From: Caenorhabditis remanei
Taxonomy: Eukaryota; Nematoda; Chromadorea; Rhabditida; Rhabditidae
Assembly: GCF_010183535.1 (NCBI RefSeq)
Contig: NC_071332.1
Coordinates: 17,732,001 to 17,796,000, forward strand
DNA: 64,000 nucleotides
Direction of reading: 5' to 3'
The position numbers were made by a program, and so were the translations under genes. Shown piece by piece: positions 1 to 10,912 of this stretch. Below the pieces are notes generated by a model. It was not told the DNA's origin. It made no database searches and saw only the letters and a list, made by a program, of their open reading frames with translations. Every line of letters starts with the position of its first letter. The first letter of the stretch is position 1.

Positions 1-112
1 GAAAAATGAACAGGTGCAAACAGGGGTTACGAGCTATGAAATATTGTGACTTCGAGCAAAAGCTACGTGATATGTAGAAAACATTTCCTTTCAAAACTGC
101 ATAGCGATATTA
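1..112 (-). repeat. Inverted copy of the SRZ-like 5' flank
   Basis: Read on the minus strand this stretch matches the block that lies about 170 to 20 bases upstream of each SRZ-like start codon in the window (for example 1150-1250, 2940-3030 and 4570-4650). It therefore looks like the promoter-proximal flank of another SRZ-like gene running leftwards, with its start codon just outside the window. No coding sequence can be supported here. Bases 113-318 hold nothing recognisable. Confidence 0.5.
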
Positions 113-318
113 TTGATTTCAGCTATTCCTATCGAGGGGTATCCGGGAACAAACAATTGAATTAATGAACGCAAAATGTATACGAAATATTTTATTGCGA
201 TGGATCCAATGCAAAAATGTGAACAGGTGTGTAGACTGAAAGGTAAATGATTCAGTAAACTAAGATGAGAAGAAATAGTACTTTGAAGCAAGAAAAAGCA
301 CCACTTAAAACGTAGTGG

Positions 319-710
319 CCTATTCCATCTCCTATTACACTCCTGCTTTCCAGCATCTTGACATCTTTTCATTCCACAGAAACAACGAAACTTTTGCCAG
401 TAGCAATCGGGTTCAAGACCTTGACAAAAATTCTTCTACGTTGGTCCACTCGATAGTAGCTTTGCAATTTGGCGTACACAAATGATTGATATACCTGTAA
501 CGAAATTATAAGTGCAAAACTAAGACAAGAAACTTACGCTGTCTTAGAGTGTTTCAAGGGCCCATCAATCGTGAAGGCAGCTTTTACTTCCTTATTTTCA
601 GTGTCCTCAAACGATCCAAAGTAGCAAGTGGGACCTCAATGGTCCTAGCCCCAACATGGCGGATGGTGTCGTTGACATCTCACAAAATCTCCGTCACGCC
701 ACTGGAGGCT
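319..710 (-). pseudogene. SET-domain (histone-methyltransferase-like) remnant
   Basis: On the minus strand an exon ending at 538 (donor GTAAGT, intron 495-537, acceptor TTACAG, next exon from 494) joins to read FTIDGPLKHSKTAYINHLC followed by TPNCKATIEW. This resembles the catalytic core of SET domains, where the motif is R-F-I-N-H-S-C-x-P-N-C. The frame is then lost. A second frame reads RRRIFVKVLNPIATGKSFVV, matching the usual basic strand and the G-E-E/Y region after the core, and a third frame reads RCQDAGKQECNRRW near 320-370, which resembles a cysteine-rich post-SET loop. The conserved E-E and Y-D-Y residues are not seen. Several frame changes and a stop upstream make an active gene unlikely. 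Family assignment is from motif recognition only; the fold is inferred, and the 5' part of the gene could not be found. Confidence 0.45.
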
Positions 711-901
711 AGGGGAAAGAACAATAATTCTCAAAAAATCAGAAACCGAAGGGGACGACTAGTCATTCTGTTAGGCAGTCTATGGGGAGAATGAGGACTG
801 TCCTTGTCTTACGTTGAATACAAACGCAAGCAGCGACGCGCGTTCGTTGCGAAACCCATATTTACACTGTCCGTGATAGCGATGCGATACAAACATGTAA
901 A

Positions 902-1111
902 TTATGAAAAATTTGATTTCTGTGGCATTGTTAAACTTCCAGCCTCTTTAACCCGAGATCCCCAAGAATCCATCATTTTAGACATCGTCGCCAGTACATT
1001 CTTATCCAATGCCATAAAGGAGAGATAGAGATAGCTGAAACCAATGAGACCGCAGATTCAGCAACAGCGCTCTAGTGTTCGCCACACCCGATGACATCAT
1101 CACTGCATCAG
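902..1111 (-). pseudogene. Srv-like 3' exon fragment 1
   Basis: The minus strand carries the last exon (from about 1035 down to a stop at 902-904) and the end of the preceding exon of the Srv-like receptor found intact at 8291-9955. Compared with that gene it lacks seven bases in the segment encoding P-Y-I-L-M, which shifts the frame and gives an early stop. The homology ends abruptly at about 1111 and is replaced by the SRZ-like 5' flank. This is a dead fragment carried along by duplication of the receptor unit. Confidence 0.75.
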
Positions 1112-1283
1112 GTGTTTCATCGTCGTTAGCGTTCGGAGGCAACGCAGTTTTGAAAGGAAACGTTTTTGATATATCACATCGCTTTTGCACGAAGTCGCAA
1201 TATTCCATAGCTCCTGAATAAACCCTCTTTCCCACCTGTCCGTTATCCAGTGTCTCCGCATTTCTACCATTTTCTCCGGCACC

Positions 1284-2333
1284 ATGTTCACCCTGATGAT
1301 TTTATACGTCCGCCATCAAAAAGATTTGAATGTTCTTGAATCTAGCTTCGCTACAGGCCTTCAGGCTTACGGTACTATCATGTTTCTCATCAACAATTTT
1401 CTATTCATCTGTCTTATTTTATACAAATTACGGAAAAAACTTGATGTTAATGATCAAAATTTTCACGAGCCAATATTCAATCAATTATTTTATAACTCTG
1501 CTATCTGGCTGGTTGCAACTGACTTCTGTTTCCTGGTTACTTTTTTCGGCGAAATTTCAGACGCTGAAAGTTTTAAAACAAGTATTACATCAATTTGTTT
1601 TGTTATTGAAATATATTTGATGTACTTGGGAAGTATTCTATTTGCTATTATCGGAATGTTCTCATTTTTGGCGGCAATACAGAGAATAACTATTTTTTAC
1701 TTGCCAAAGTACAAATTCTTAGTCACGGGGTGAGAATACCATTTTGAAAATCAACATCTTTCATTTTCAGAATATTGTTGAAATATGAAATCTGCCTGGT
1801 GTATGTATCAGTTATCCATTATAACTACGCTGCTTGTGAGCTTGAATTTTAAACCAAATAATTACTGACAAACTTTTTTCAGTCTTTTGTACAGTTGATA
1901 AAACAGGTGCTCGATGTTCACATCGAACTTTGTACACTTATAACATCATTATTTTAATTATTTCTTTAATTAGTGCTGCGGTATACATACACATTTATCG
2001 ACTTTTTAAAAAATTGGAGAATATGGATGGAACTTATTTATTGTATCAGTTTACTCCTATCCACTCTCTGTTGATGGTAAGGTTTTTCTAGAAACAATTG
2101 TGTTATTCTCAATTTTTATCACTTAGGTTCACAGTGTTGCTCATTTAGTTGGAGTATTATTAGATGATTATTTTCAAATAGACGTTGACAGCACTATTCA
2201 ATTTATATTATATATTGCTTTTGTGTTTAACATTCCTGCAGTTGTGTCATTGTCTTACATTGTTTCTCAGAGGAATTTTAGAAGCATTTTTTCAAGAATT
2301 GCTTACCCGATGTGGAGAGAGATCTCTTCGTGA
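1284..2333 (+). CDS. SRZ-like 7TM chemoreceptor 1 (intact)
   Basis: Four exons: 1284-1729, 1771-1835, 1883-2076 and 2127-2333, giving 303 aa. The protein has seven hydrophobic segments. Landmarks are P-I-F-N-Q-L-F-Y-N after the first membrane segments, AIQRITIFYLPKYKFLVTG at the exon 1 end, VYIHIYRLFKKLE before the sixth segment, and IPAVVSLSYIVSQRNFR at the C-terminus. The positions of A-I-Q-R, Y-I-x-I-x-x-x-x-K-L and the final I-P-x-V-x-x-S-Y resemble the nematode Srz class (Pfam 7TM_GPCR_Srz). The class is my best recollection, not a search result. Such receptors act in the membrane of sensory neuron cilia. The start was chosen because all four paralogues share this ATG. Gene 3 at 4699 has the same exon structure. 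Splice sites are GT-AG with TTTTCAG or CTTAG acceptors. Confidence 0.82.
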
Positions 2334-2740
2334 ACAAATGTGAAATTTGAAACTACGAATTTTCCACCTACGCATCATTTTTTATCGGATTAATCAAATA
2401 ATAATAAAATGGATAAACGGGAAATTTTAAACTCATGGTAAGACATCTCGGATGAAAATGTGAAACTTGTTTTCACCTGCTCTCAACGTACCCGTTTTCC
2501 GCCTTGACATAAAATTTATTAATACGTTATATTGAAAATTTGTAATATTACAATTGTATGAGTATGAGATGGTCTCTCCCATATTAAAAAATGGAGACGT
2601 TTTGTGGAGACACTCGAGGAGACATTTTGTATGAGAAATTTATGAGTTTTTTTTGTAAGATTGAATTAAAGATTTTGGTTTTACTCGTTCTCAAGTTTAT
2701 TATGCAGGAAAGAATCCTGTAAAGTTCAGTGGAATGTGCA

Positions 2741-2905
2741 GCGGAATCCCCCAAGAATCCAAAATGTTTGCCATCGTCGTCTGCACATTTTTATCAAATG
2801 CCATAAGGGAGAGATAGAGATAGCTGAAATCAATTAGATCGATGACTATGCAACCGTGCTCTAACACTCACCACATCCGATGACATCATCACTGCAATAG
2901 GGTTT
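2741..2905 (-). pseudogene. Srv-like 3' exon fragment 2
   Basis: A second minus-strand copy of the Srv-like last exon and the end of the one before it. It shows the same seven-base deletion as the fragment at 902-1111, so the two derive from one already-broken copy. It sits between the 3' flank of SRZ-like gene 1 and the 5' flank of the next SRZ-like copy. Confidence 0.72.
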
Positions 2906-3072
2906 TCATCAACGTTACCATTCGGAGGCAACGCAATTTTAAAAGGAAATGTTTTTCACATATCACATCGCTTTTGCGCAAAGTCACAATATTCCATAGC
3001 TCCTGAATAAACCTTCTTTTCCACCTGTCCGTTATCCAGTGTCTCCGCATTTCTAACATTTTATCCGGCAAC

Positions 3073-3840
3073 ATGTTCATCGGGTTGATTGTAGGCATCC
3101 GCTATCATAATGATTCGAGTGTTCTGGAATATTATCTTGCCACAAGCCTTCAAACTTACGGTACCATAATGTTTCTCATCAACAATTTTCTATTCATCTG
3201 TCTAATTCTATATAAATTCCGGAAAAAATCAGATGTTAGTGATCAAAATTTTCACGAGCCAATACTCAATCAATTATTTTATAACTCTGCTTTCTGGCTG
3301 GTTGCAACTGACATCTGACATCTGATCACTTTTCTCGGCGAAATTTCAGACGCTGAAAGTTTTAAAACGATTATTACAATGTTTTGCTTGATTATTGAAA
3401 TGTATTTGATGCAATTGGGAAGTATTCTATTCGCTGTTATCGGAATCTTCTCATTTTTGGCGGCAATACAGAGAATAACTATTTTCTACTTCCCAAAGTA
3501 CAAATTCTTAGTCACAGGGTCAGGTGACCATTTTGAAAACTAATATCTTTCATTTTCAGAATATTGTTGAAATATGAAATCTGCCTGGTGTATGTATCAG
3601 TTATTCATTATAGCTACGCTGCTAGTGAGCTTGAAATTTGAACCTTTTTTGGGTAATTTTGAATTTCACATATATTTATTTGAACGAGTAAAACCAAAAT
3701 CTTTAATTCAAATAAATATATGTGAAATTCAAAATTACCCATTTTCCATCCTGCCATATTTTTTAAAAATTTTTTAAACACCATTTGTTGACGCCAATAT
3801 CCAAATCCGTGAATAAATTTGAAATTTGAAACTCTTGGTA
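3073..3840 (+). pseudogene. SRZ-like chemoreceptor 2, truncated pseudogene
   Basis: Exon 1 (3073 to about 3523) and exon 2 (about 3560-3624) are clear copies of the intact SRZ-like genes and nearly identical to gene 3 at the N-terminus. An in-frame TGA interrupts exon 1 at about 3316, where the sequence GACATCTGACATCTGATC looks like a small local duplication replacing the normal D-F-C-F-L coding. Exons 3 and 4 are missing. Just after exon 2 (3651) a 90-base perfect-arm palindrome appears, and homology resumes only at about 3818 with the 3' untranslated sequence shared with gene 3. The gene therefore cannot encode a seven-pass receptor. Confidence 0.8.
3651..3740. repeat. 90-bp palindrome with 34-bp perfect arms
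   Basis: Arms 3651-3684 and 3707-3740 are exact reverse complements and begin and end with GGGTAATTTTG / CAAAATTACCC, with a 22-base loop. It occupies the place where exons 3-4 of the SRZ-like gene 2 should be. It is either a small foldback element or a by-product of the deletion event. Confidence 0.8.
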
Positions 3841-3949
3841 AAATATTTTCGATGACAATACGAAACATGTTTTCTCCTGCTCAACGTACCCATTTTGCCC
3901 CCTGTCATTACTTTTTTATGCAAAGGTTGTATTGTAAAATTTCCCCTCT

Positions 3950-4076
3950 CTTGAACCCGAGATCCCTTAAGAATTCATCATCTTCGACATCATCGCCTGA
4001 ACATTCTTATCAAATGTCATGAGAATGTAAGGGAGGGATAGGGATAGCTGAAACCGATAAGATCGCTACGCAGTTA
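3950..4076 (-). pseudogene. Srv-like 3' exon fragment 3
   Basis: A third minus-strand copy of the Srv-like last exon. Here the reading LSLSLPYILMTFDKNVQ is open, without the seven-base deletion seen in fragments 1 and 2, up to a stop after M-M-N-S. No earlier exons are present, so it is a fragment. It abuts the solo LTR that begins at 4087. Confidence 0.7.
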
Positions 4077-4086
4077 TGAAAAGAAA

Positions 4087-4570
4087 TGTCGTAACAATAA
4101 TAGCCCCAGTTATATTGCCACAACTGGTACAATCTAACTCGTAGATTATTTCCACGTAATTAATAAAATATACAACGGTGAACTTAATGACACTCTCAAA
4201 GGTGAATTACTTAGCCTACTAAACACGTGAAACGGACTCAATACTCTTATCAAGATGACATTTGCCACGTTTCAATGTCAACATAAGCTACCAATCAGTA
4301 TCGGAAGTTCATCGTCTACACATTGCCTATTGGATCCTCTTCTCAACTGCTCACAGCGACAAGTCATCTGCTATCGCCAACATCAAGGATACAAAGGACC
4401 ACCCATCGTCGTCAATGCATGAAGAGATTCCTCCAACTATGGTGTTTCTCCTATTGAGATTACTCTAATAAACCATTTGTATAATTCTGTGTTGGTTAAC
4501 TTTCTAAGTTCACACTCTCTCACTCATTGCGGTCGGTTCGGGGTTCACCTGCCCAATAACCGTCGCAACA
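4087..4570 (+). mobile_element. Solo LTR of an LTR retrotransposon
   Basis: The 484-bp block starts TGTCGTAACAATA and ends CCGTCGCAACA, so it has the TG...CA ends of an LTR. It is flanked by an exact 5-bp direct repeat AGAAA (4082-4086 and 4571-4575), the target duplication left by integrase. An AATAAA lies near 4470, as expected for an LTR polyadenylation signal. The block interrupts the SRZ-like 5' flank: in the other copies the sequence on either side is contiguous (TGAAAGGAAATGTTTT). No gag or pol is present, so it is a solo LTR formed by recombination between two LTRs. The orientation is set by the AATAAA. The retroelement family is not identified. Confidence 0.75.
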
Positions 4571-4698
4571 AGAAATGTTTTCCACATATCATATAGCTTT
4601 TGCGCAAAGTCACAATATTCCACAACTGCTGAATAAACCCTCTTTTCCACCTGTCCATTATTCCGTGTCTCCGCATTTCTAACACTTTCTCCGGCAAC

Positions 4699-5766
4699 AT
4701 GTTCATCGGGTTGATTGTAGGCATCCGCTATCATAATGATTCGAGTGTTCTGGAATATTATCTTGCTACAAGCCTTCAAACTTACGGTACCATAATGTTT
4801 CTCATCAACAATTTTCTATTCATCTGTCTGATATTATACAAATTACGGAAAAAATCAGATGAAAATTATCAAAATTTTCACGAGCCAATATTCAATCAAT
4901 TATTTTATAACTCTGCTTTCTGGCTGGTTGCAACTGACTTATGTTTCCTGATTGCTATTTTTGGGAACGTTTCAGACGATATGAGTTCTCAAACGATTAT
5001 TACAATCCTTTGTTTAATTATTGAAACGTTTTTGATGTATTTGGGAAGTATTCTGTTTGCTATTATTGGAATTTTCTCATTTTTAGCGGCAATACAGAGA
5101 ATGACTATTTTCTATTTGCCAAAATACAAGTTCTTAGTCACAGGGTCAGGTGATCATTTTGAAAACTAACATATTTCTTTTTCAGAAAATGGTTGAAATA
5201 TGAAATATACTTGGTGTATATATCAGTTATTCATTATACCTATACTACTTGTGAGCTTGATTTTTGAATCAAGTGATTTCAAACAAATATTTTTTTCAGA
5301 TTTCTGTATTGTTTATAAAACAGAGGCTCGATGTTCACATCGAACTTTGTACATTTATAGCATCATGATATTTATTATTTCTATCATTAGTGCTGCGGTA
5401 TACATACACATTTATCGACTTTTTAGAAAATTGGAGAGCATGGACAGAGGAACTTATTTATTGTATCAGTTTACCCCTATACACTCTCTGTTATTGGTAA
5501 GGTTTTTCTAGAAACAGTTCCATTGTTCTTAAGCTTTACCACTATCGAGTCATTTCCAGTTTCATAGTGTTGCTCATTTGGTTGGAGTATTATTAGATGA
5601 TTATTTTCATATGGACGTTGACAGCACTATTCAATTTATATTATATCTTGCTTTTGTGTTTAACATTCCTGCAGTTGTGTCATTGTCTTATATAGTTTCT
5701 CAGAGAAATTTCAGAAACATTTTTTTGAGAATTGCTTACCCGATATGGAGAGAAATCTCATCGTGA
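4699..5766 (+). CDS. SRZ-like 7TM chemoreceptor 3 (intact)
   Basis: Exons 4699-5144, 5186-5250, 5300-5496 and 5560-5766 give 304 aa, one residue longer than gene 1 (M-D-R-G-T in place of M-D-G-T). Features are as in gene 1: A-I-Q-R-M-T-I-F-Y-L-P-K-Y-K at the end of exon 1, W-L-K-Y-E-I-Y-L-V-Y-I in exon 2, VYIHIYRLFRKLESMD in exon 3, and the C-terminal IPAVVSLSYIVSQRNFRNIF. The start is preceded by a solo LTR ending 128 bases upstream, so part of the normal 5' flank has been moved away. That could change expression (inference). Exon 1 begins with a sequence almost identical to pseudogene 2, pointing to recent duplication or conversion. The Srz class is inferred from the motif layout. Confidence 0.83.
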
Positions 5767-6130
5767 ATAAATGTGAAATTTGAAACTCTTGGTAAGACAT
5801 TTTCGAAAATGCGAAACATGTTTTCACCTGACATTATTTAATTTGTTCAATCCGAGAACAATAGTTTTCAATTGTATGAATATGAGATGGTCTCCCTCAT
5901 ATTAAGTATTACTTTACTATATTCTGACAACCGAATCCCAACTATGATAATTGTGAACAAGGAAATGAAAAACGAGAAAAATAAACTTCGAACTTTAAAG
6001 ATATAGAGTTTACTCTAATCATATAACAAGCTCGAGGAGACACTTTCGCAAGATAATCATTATGTCCTTTGGTGGCAGAAGAAGGCAAGTAAAAAACCAT
6101 TTATTTACATGGTGAGAATAAACACCTTAT
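5767..6130. other. 3' flank of SRZ-like gene 3, no gene seen
   Basis: AT-rich sequence with the 3' untranslated block shared with gene 1 (TGTGAAATTTGAAAC...) and the motif GAGATGGTCTCC that also follows genes 1 and 4. No reading frame or repeat structure of note before the foldback element at 6131. Confidence 0.6.
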
Positions 6131-6586
6131 TGTGAAAGTTTTCCACATCTTTTATAGGCAGATCTTTTTGCCACGTGTGACCTCGGGGTTAAGCGATCAC
6201 TCGGCTAGGTCATGCTAGTTCACGCCACAACAAGAATGTTATGTGTTTTTTGTAAGATTGAATAAAATACAAAAGCTTATCCACATGAAAAGTTTGAGAG
6301 CTCATAACTTGGCTCGCAGACACATTTAGCAGGGTGAGACTGCGGAAATGGACTCCTCGTGGTCGAAAATACCTATGTCCGAACTCATAGGTCGTTTGAA
6401 AGTGGCGTCTCCAAAGACTTCCCTTGTTAGAAAGGGTGAGACTGAAGTATTTTATTCAATCTTACAAAAAACACATAACATTCTTGTTGTGGCGTGAACT
6501 AGCATGACCTAGCCGAGTGATCGCTTAACCCCGAGGTCACACGTGGCAAGAAGATCTGCCTATAAAAGATGTGGAAAACTTTCACA
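6131..6586. repeat. Foldback element with ~140-bp arms
   Basis: The left arm (6131 to about 6272) reads TGTGAAAGTTTTCCACATC and continues through CACGTGTGACCTCGGGG and GATTGAATAAAATA. The right arm (about 6447-6586) is its reverse complement. About 175 bases separate the arms. No coding sequence is seen inside, and no clear terminal motif or target duplication was found. After it, at 6675-6735, lies a short remnant of the Srv-like intron and exon boundary, as upstream of the other SRZ-like copies. Confidence 0.75.
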
Positions 6587-6910
6587 ATTAGTTGTCACCA
6601 AATTTATAGGTCTTTTGAAAGTGGCGTCTTCAAAGACTTCCCTTGTAAGGTTCAAAAGAAAAATCGCAAAAAGTTCAATAAGATCGTTGATTATACAAAC
6701 GCACTTTAATGCTCATCACATCTTACAGGTTTTCATCATTGTTTTCATTTTGATGTTAGAAGATTGTAAAATAATTTCTTCTACAATTTTTTCTATACAT
6801 ATAACATAGGTTTTACGCAAAGTCACACTATTTCATAGCTGTTGATCAACCCCTGTTTCCACCTGTCTGTTATCCGGTGTCTGCGCATTTCTAACATTTT
6901 CTCCGACAAC

Positions 6911-7972
6911 ATGTTCATCACGGTGATTTTGGGTGCCCGCTATCATAATGATTCGAGTGATCTCCAATATTATCTCGCCACTGGCGTTCAAACTTACGGT
7001 ACTATCATGTTTCTCATTAATCATTTTTTATTCATCTGTCTGATTTTATACAAAATACGGAAAGAGTCTGATGAAAATGATCAAAATTTTCACAAGCCAA
7101 TATTCAATCAATTATTTTATAACTCTGCTGTCTTTCTGGTTGTGGCTGACTTCTGTTTTCTGGTTACTTTTTTCGGGAAAATTTCAGACGATGGGGATTT
7201 TCAAACGATTATCACAATGTGGTGTGTGATTATAGAAATATTTATGTTGGACTTGGGAAGTATTCGCTATTATCGGAATGTTTTCATTTTTAGCGGCAAT
7301 ACAGAGAATTACTATTTTCTACTTGCCAAAGTACAAAAGCTTAGTCACAGGGTCAGGTGACCATTTTGAAAACTAATATCTTTCATTTTCAGAATATTTT
7401 TGAAATGTGAAATCTGCCTGGTGTATGCATCAGTTATCCATTATAGCTATGCTGCTTGTGAGCTTTCATTTCTATCCAGATAATTTCAGACAAACTTTTT
7501 TTTCAGTCTTTTGTACTTTTTTTAAAAGAGAGGCTCGATGTTCACCTCAAACTTTGTACATTTATAACATAATTATTTTTACTATTTCTATCATTAGTGC
7601 TGCGGTATACATACACATTTATCGACTTTTTAGAAAATTGGAGAGCATGGACAGAGGAACTTATTTATTGTATCAATTTACCCCTATTCATTCTTTGTTA
7701 ATGGTGAGATTTTTCTAGAAAAATTGCATTATTTCCAAGTTTTATCAGTATCGAACCATTTTCAGTTTCACAGCATTGCACACTTAGTTTGCGTATTATT
7801 AGAAGATTATTTTCAAATGAACGATGACAGCACTGTTAAATTTATATCATATTTTGTTTTTGTGCTCAATATTCCTGGAGTTGTGTCATTGTCTTATATA
7901 GTTTCTCAGAGGAATTTTAGGAACATTTTCTCAAGAATTGCTTATCCGATATGGAGAGAAATCTCCTCGTGA
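6911..7972 (+). pseudogene. SRZ-like chemoreceptor 4, frameshifted
   Basis: All four exons are recognisable (6911-7351, 7393-7457, 7507-7703, 7766-7972) with good splice sites. In exon 1, near 7264, five bases are missing relative to the paralogues (AGTATTC followed directly by GCTATTATC), which shifts the frame just before the conserved A-I-Q-R segment. The original frame downstream is otherwise open, including VYIHIYRLFRKLESMD and the C-terminal YIVSQRNFRNIF, so the lesion looks recent. It could also be a sequence error. The gene ends 318 bases from the convergent Srv-like gene A, the arrangement that seems to have been duplicated to make the fragments upstream of each SRZ-like gene. Confidence 0.75.
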
Positions 7973-8290
7973 TCAAATGTAAAATTAGAAACACTTGGTA
8001 AGACATTTCCAATGAAAAAACATGTTTTCACCTGCTCTCGATGTACCGATTTTCTACCTTGACTTAAATTATTTTTTATTTGATTAATCAAAGATTGATA
8101 ATATTAAAATTGCATGACTATGAGATGGTATCCATTATTGGAATTGAAAAATATAGAGTTTACTCTAACAAGAACGAGTAGACATTTTGTAAGACCGAAT
8201 AAAATACTTCAATTTTACCCTTTCTAAAGTTTATTATGCACCAAAAAATTTAAAAAAGTTCAAAATAATGTACTTTCAAACACAGGTAAA

Positions 8291-9955
8291 TTACAAAAAA
8301 TTTGATCTCCGTTGCATTGTAAAACTTCCCGAATGTTGAACCCGAGGGCCCCAAGAGTCCATCATTTTCGACATCGTGGTCTGCACATTTTTATCAAATG
8401 CCATGAGAATATAAGGGAGGGATAGGGATAGCTGAAACCAATGAGATGACTATGCAACCACACTCTAGTGCTCACCACATCTGATACGAACATCACTGCA
8501 TTGTATTGAAACTCTCCAGAAAGTGTGACAAAAATACTTATAATTATCGGCCAAAGTAGAACCACAAAAAATAGAAATGAGTTCATAAAAGCAATAGTTG
8601 TCAGATTTTTCATCATTGTTTTCACTTGGAGACTTGAAGTTTGGTAGGGAAATCGTTTTTGGAGCAAGTACAGTGTTGAAATGCTTAGAACAAATATTAT
8701 CGCAAAAAATATTAAGCTTTTGGTCATAAGAATGAAGTTTCCAAGGATTACTTTATCCTGAAAACGAGAACGTTGAATGGGATGAGAGCGCAGAGAAGTC
8801 AGACACTCTAGCTTCTCTGCGCTCTCCTTCTTTCTCCCTCTAGAAGGTCAGAATGAACCTTTTGTATAAATTTGACCATGCTGTCTTGAGGATTTCAAAA
8901 CTGCGAGAAAAATCTGCCAACTGCTTGCGTGGATCAAGTTATGAGTGTAACTTTCCAATAGTAATAGTTTGACGACTCATAACTTGATCCAAGTGAGCAC
9001 TTGGCTAAATTTTTCTTGCAGTTTTGAAATTCTCAGGGTCGAAAGTGGTTATGGTTAAGTTTATACAACAAGTTTAATTTGACTCGTCATGAACATCCCA
9101 GCGTATTTCTTGAAATTTAACTAGGGACGGTCATGGAGTCCGCTTGAAGTTATGGGATGTGACCGTGTATATCATTGGAAAGCTGAGGATAAAAACGCTG
9201 ATTCCGAATATATACTCAGTTTTGTTCTCGAGGTCTGGTTATAGATAAAGAAGGTCAAAGTGTGGAAAAATAGACTGAAAATTCACGGATAAAATCAACA
9301 TTTTTCGCGTGTCAGAAAGATAATAATTTGTCATTTTTCCTAACTTTTATCCAAACTGATTCCATGACCTTCCCTAGTAAGGTAGAGTGACGTCATTTCA
9401 AAGAATAATAAAATTAAACTTACCGCAGTTAGTCTATTAATCACAAACACGCCTGCTTCTCTATCATAATAATCTACTGCATACAATCCCAGAAACACAT
9501 TTGGCATCGTCAAAATCCCACTAGTCACCGCCAGTCCTAAATACACGTGACCATAATACATGCTCCAAAACCTGTTGCTCGAAGTAGATTTCGAGGACCA
9601 AAATCGATGAGCAGCCATTATGATAACACTTAATGATTGTGCACTGTGATAATAGTTCACAAAAAATCGATAGACGCGGAAGACAAAATAGGCGTTGTCA
9701 TGGACCCATATCATGAAGGGGATTGTGGTCTCGATGTGGTAGAGTCTAGAGATCCACGTGTTAAGGTAGCATAAAATGTTCTGAAAATGGAGGATACAGC
9801 TTAAACAAAAAATGTCAACTCACTATAGTCATATCGCACTGTAGAACTCGATAAAATGAGTACTTGAATTCCGGTTTTCCCAAAAAGAAGAGAAAAAATA
9901 TGACCAGACAGAAGGATGGTACACCATAACACACCCAGATGCCAGCTACGATCAT
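8291..9955 (-). CDS. Srv-like (SRG superfamily) chemoreceptor A
   Basis: Exons on the minus strand: 9955-9824, 9780-9424, 8757-8476 and 8431-8291, 303 aa. The N-terminus reads GIWVCYGVPSFCLVIFF with K-Y-S-F-Y-R-V-L-Q-C-D-M at the exon 1 end, the Y-G-x-P-S and F-Y-R-x-x-x-x-D pattern of SRG-superfamily receptors. Exon 2 has C-Y-L-N-T-W-I-S-R-L and M-A-A-H-R-F-W-S-S. The last exons read F-V-S-D-V then LSLSLPYILMAFDKNVQ, the usual Srv/Srg end (S-D-x-x-x-L-S-x-P-Y-I-L). I favour Srv over Srg but this was not tested. Intron 2 (8758-9423) contains a sequence, around 8930-9060, shared with the equivalent intron of gene B. The gene converges on SRZ-like gene 4. It is probably a ciliary chemoreceptor, by family. 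Confidence 0.82.
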
Positions 9956-10333
9956 TTTGAGAAAAAGAAATCAGGTGAGTGAAAATATTGATATGAGAAA
10001 TGGGAGGAAAATCTCAAGTCTGATGACAGGTTTTAAAAGTCGTAAAATATTTGTGTGAAAACTTTTACCCCACTATAATTATAGGATGGAAAGGTGGCAC
10101 TGGAAAGGAGACAGAAAATTCGAGCTCTGTTCATCAACTTCCTTCTTATTTCTTCTTCCGCGACAGTGAATGTGTGAAAAAAAAACGCATTATAGTATAA
10201 AAGTCATTTCCAGTGGAGTGTGAAACAATTGTTTCGGCGAACTGAACAACGTATTTCTGTTTAACTTTTTTCAAAGTTTATTATGCAGGAAAAATCCCAA
10301 ACAGTTTAGAAACATTGATACAAATTTTAAAAA
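9956..10333. other. Spacer between Srv-like genes A and B
   Basis: This 378-bp region is the 5' flank of gene A and the 3' flank of gene B. It contains a run of A and the sequence CAAAGTTTATTATGCAGGAAA near 10264, which recurs after other SRZ/Srv units (about 2695 and 8230). No gene is seen. Confidence 0.6.
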
Positions 10334-10871
10334 TTATGAAATATTTGATCTCCGTTGCATTGTAAAAATCCCCGAAACTTGAACCCGATACCCCCAAGAA
10401 TCCATCATTTTAGACATCGTCGCTTGCACATTCTTATCAAATGCCATGAGAATATAAGGGAGGGATAGGGATAGCTGAAATCAATAAGATTGATGACTAT
10501 GCAATCGCGCTCCAATGCTCACCACATCTGATAAAAATATAATCGCATTGTATTGAAACTCTCCAGAAAGTGTGACAAAAATGCTGATAATTATCGGCCA
10601 GAGTAGAACCACAAAAAATACAAATGAGTTCATAAAAGCAATAGTTGTCAGATTTTTCATCATTGTTCTCACTTGGATACTTGAAGTTTGATAGGGAAAT
10701 CGCTTTTGGAGCAAGTACAGTGTGGAAATGCTTAGAACAAAGATGATAGTGAAAAATATTAAGCTTTTGATCAAAAGGACGTAGATTCCAAGAGTTAATT
10801 TATCCTGAAAACGTGAAGACTGAATTTGTGATGGGAGGAGGGTGCAGAGAAGTCAGACACTCTAGCCTCTC

Positions 10872-10912
<41 letters not shown>

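Noticed and set aside
549..1028. Plus-strand frames of 81 and 74 aa at 549 and 804
   Set aside because: They lie opposite the SET remnant and the Srv-like fragment on the minus strand and show no motif or splice partner.
6170..6250. GC-richer segment in the foldback arm as a possible tRNA, 5S or snRNA gene
   Set aside because: No A-box/B-box or GGTTCGA-type motif and no cloverleaf pairing; it is simply duplicated in the inverted arms.
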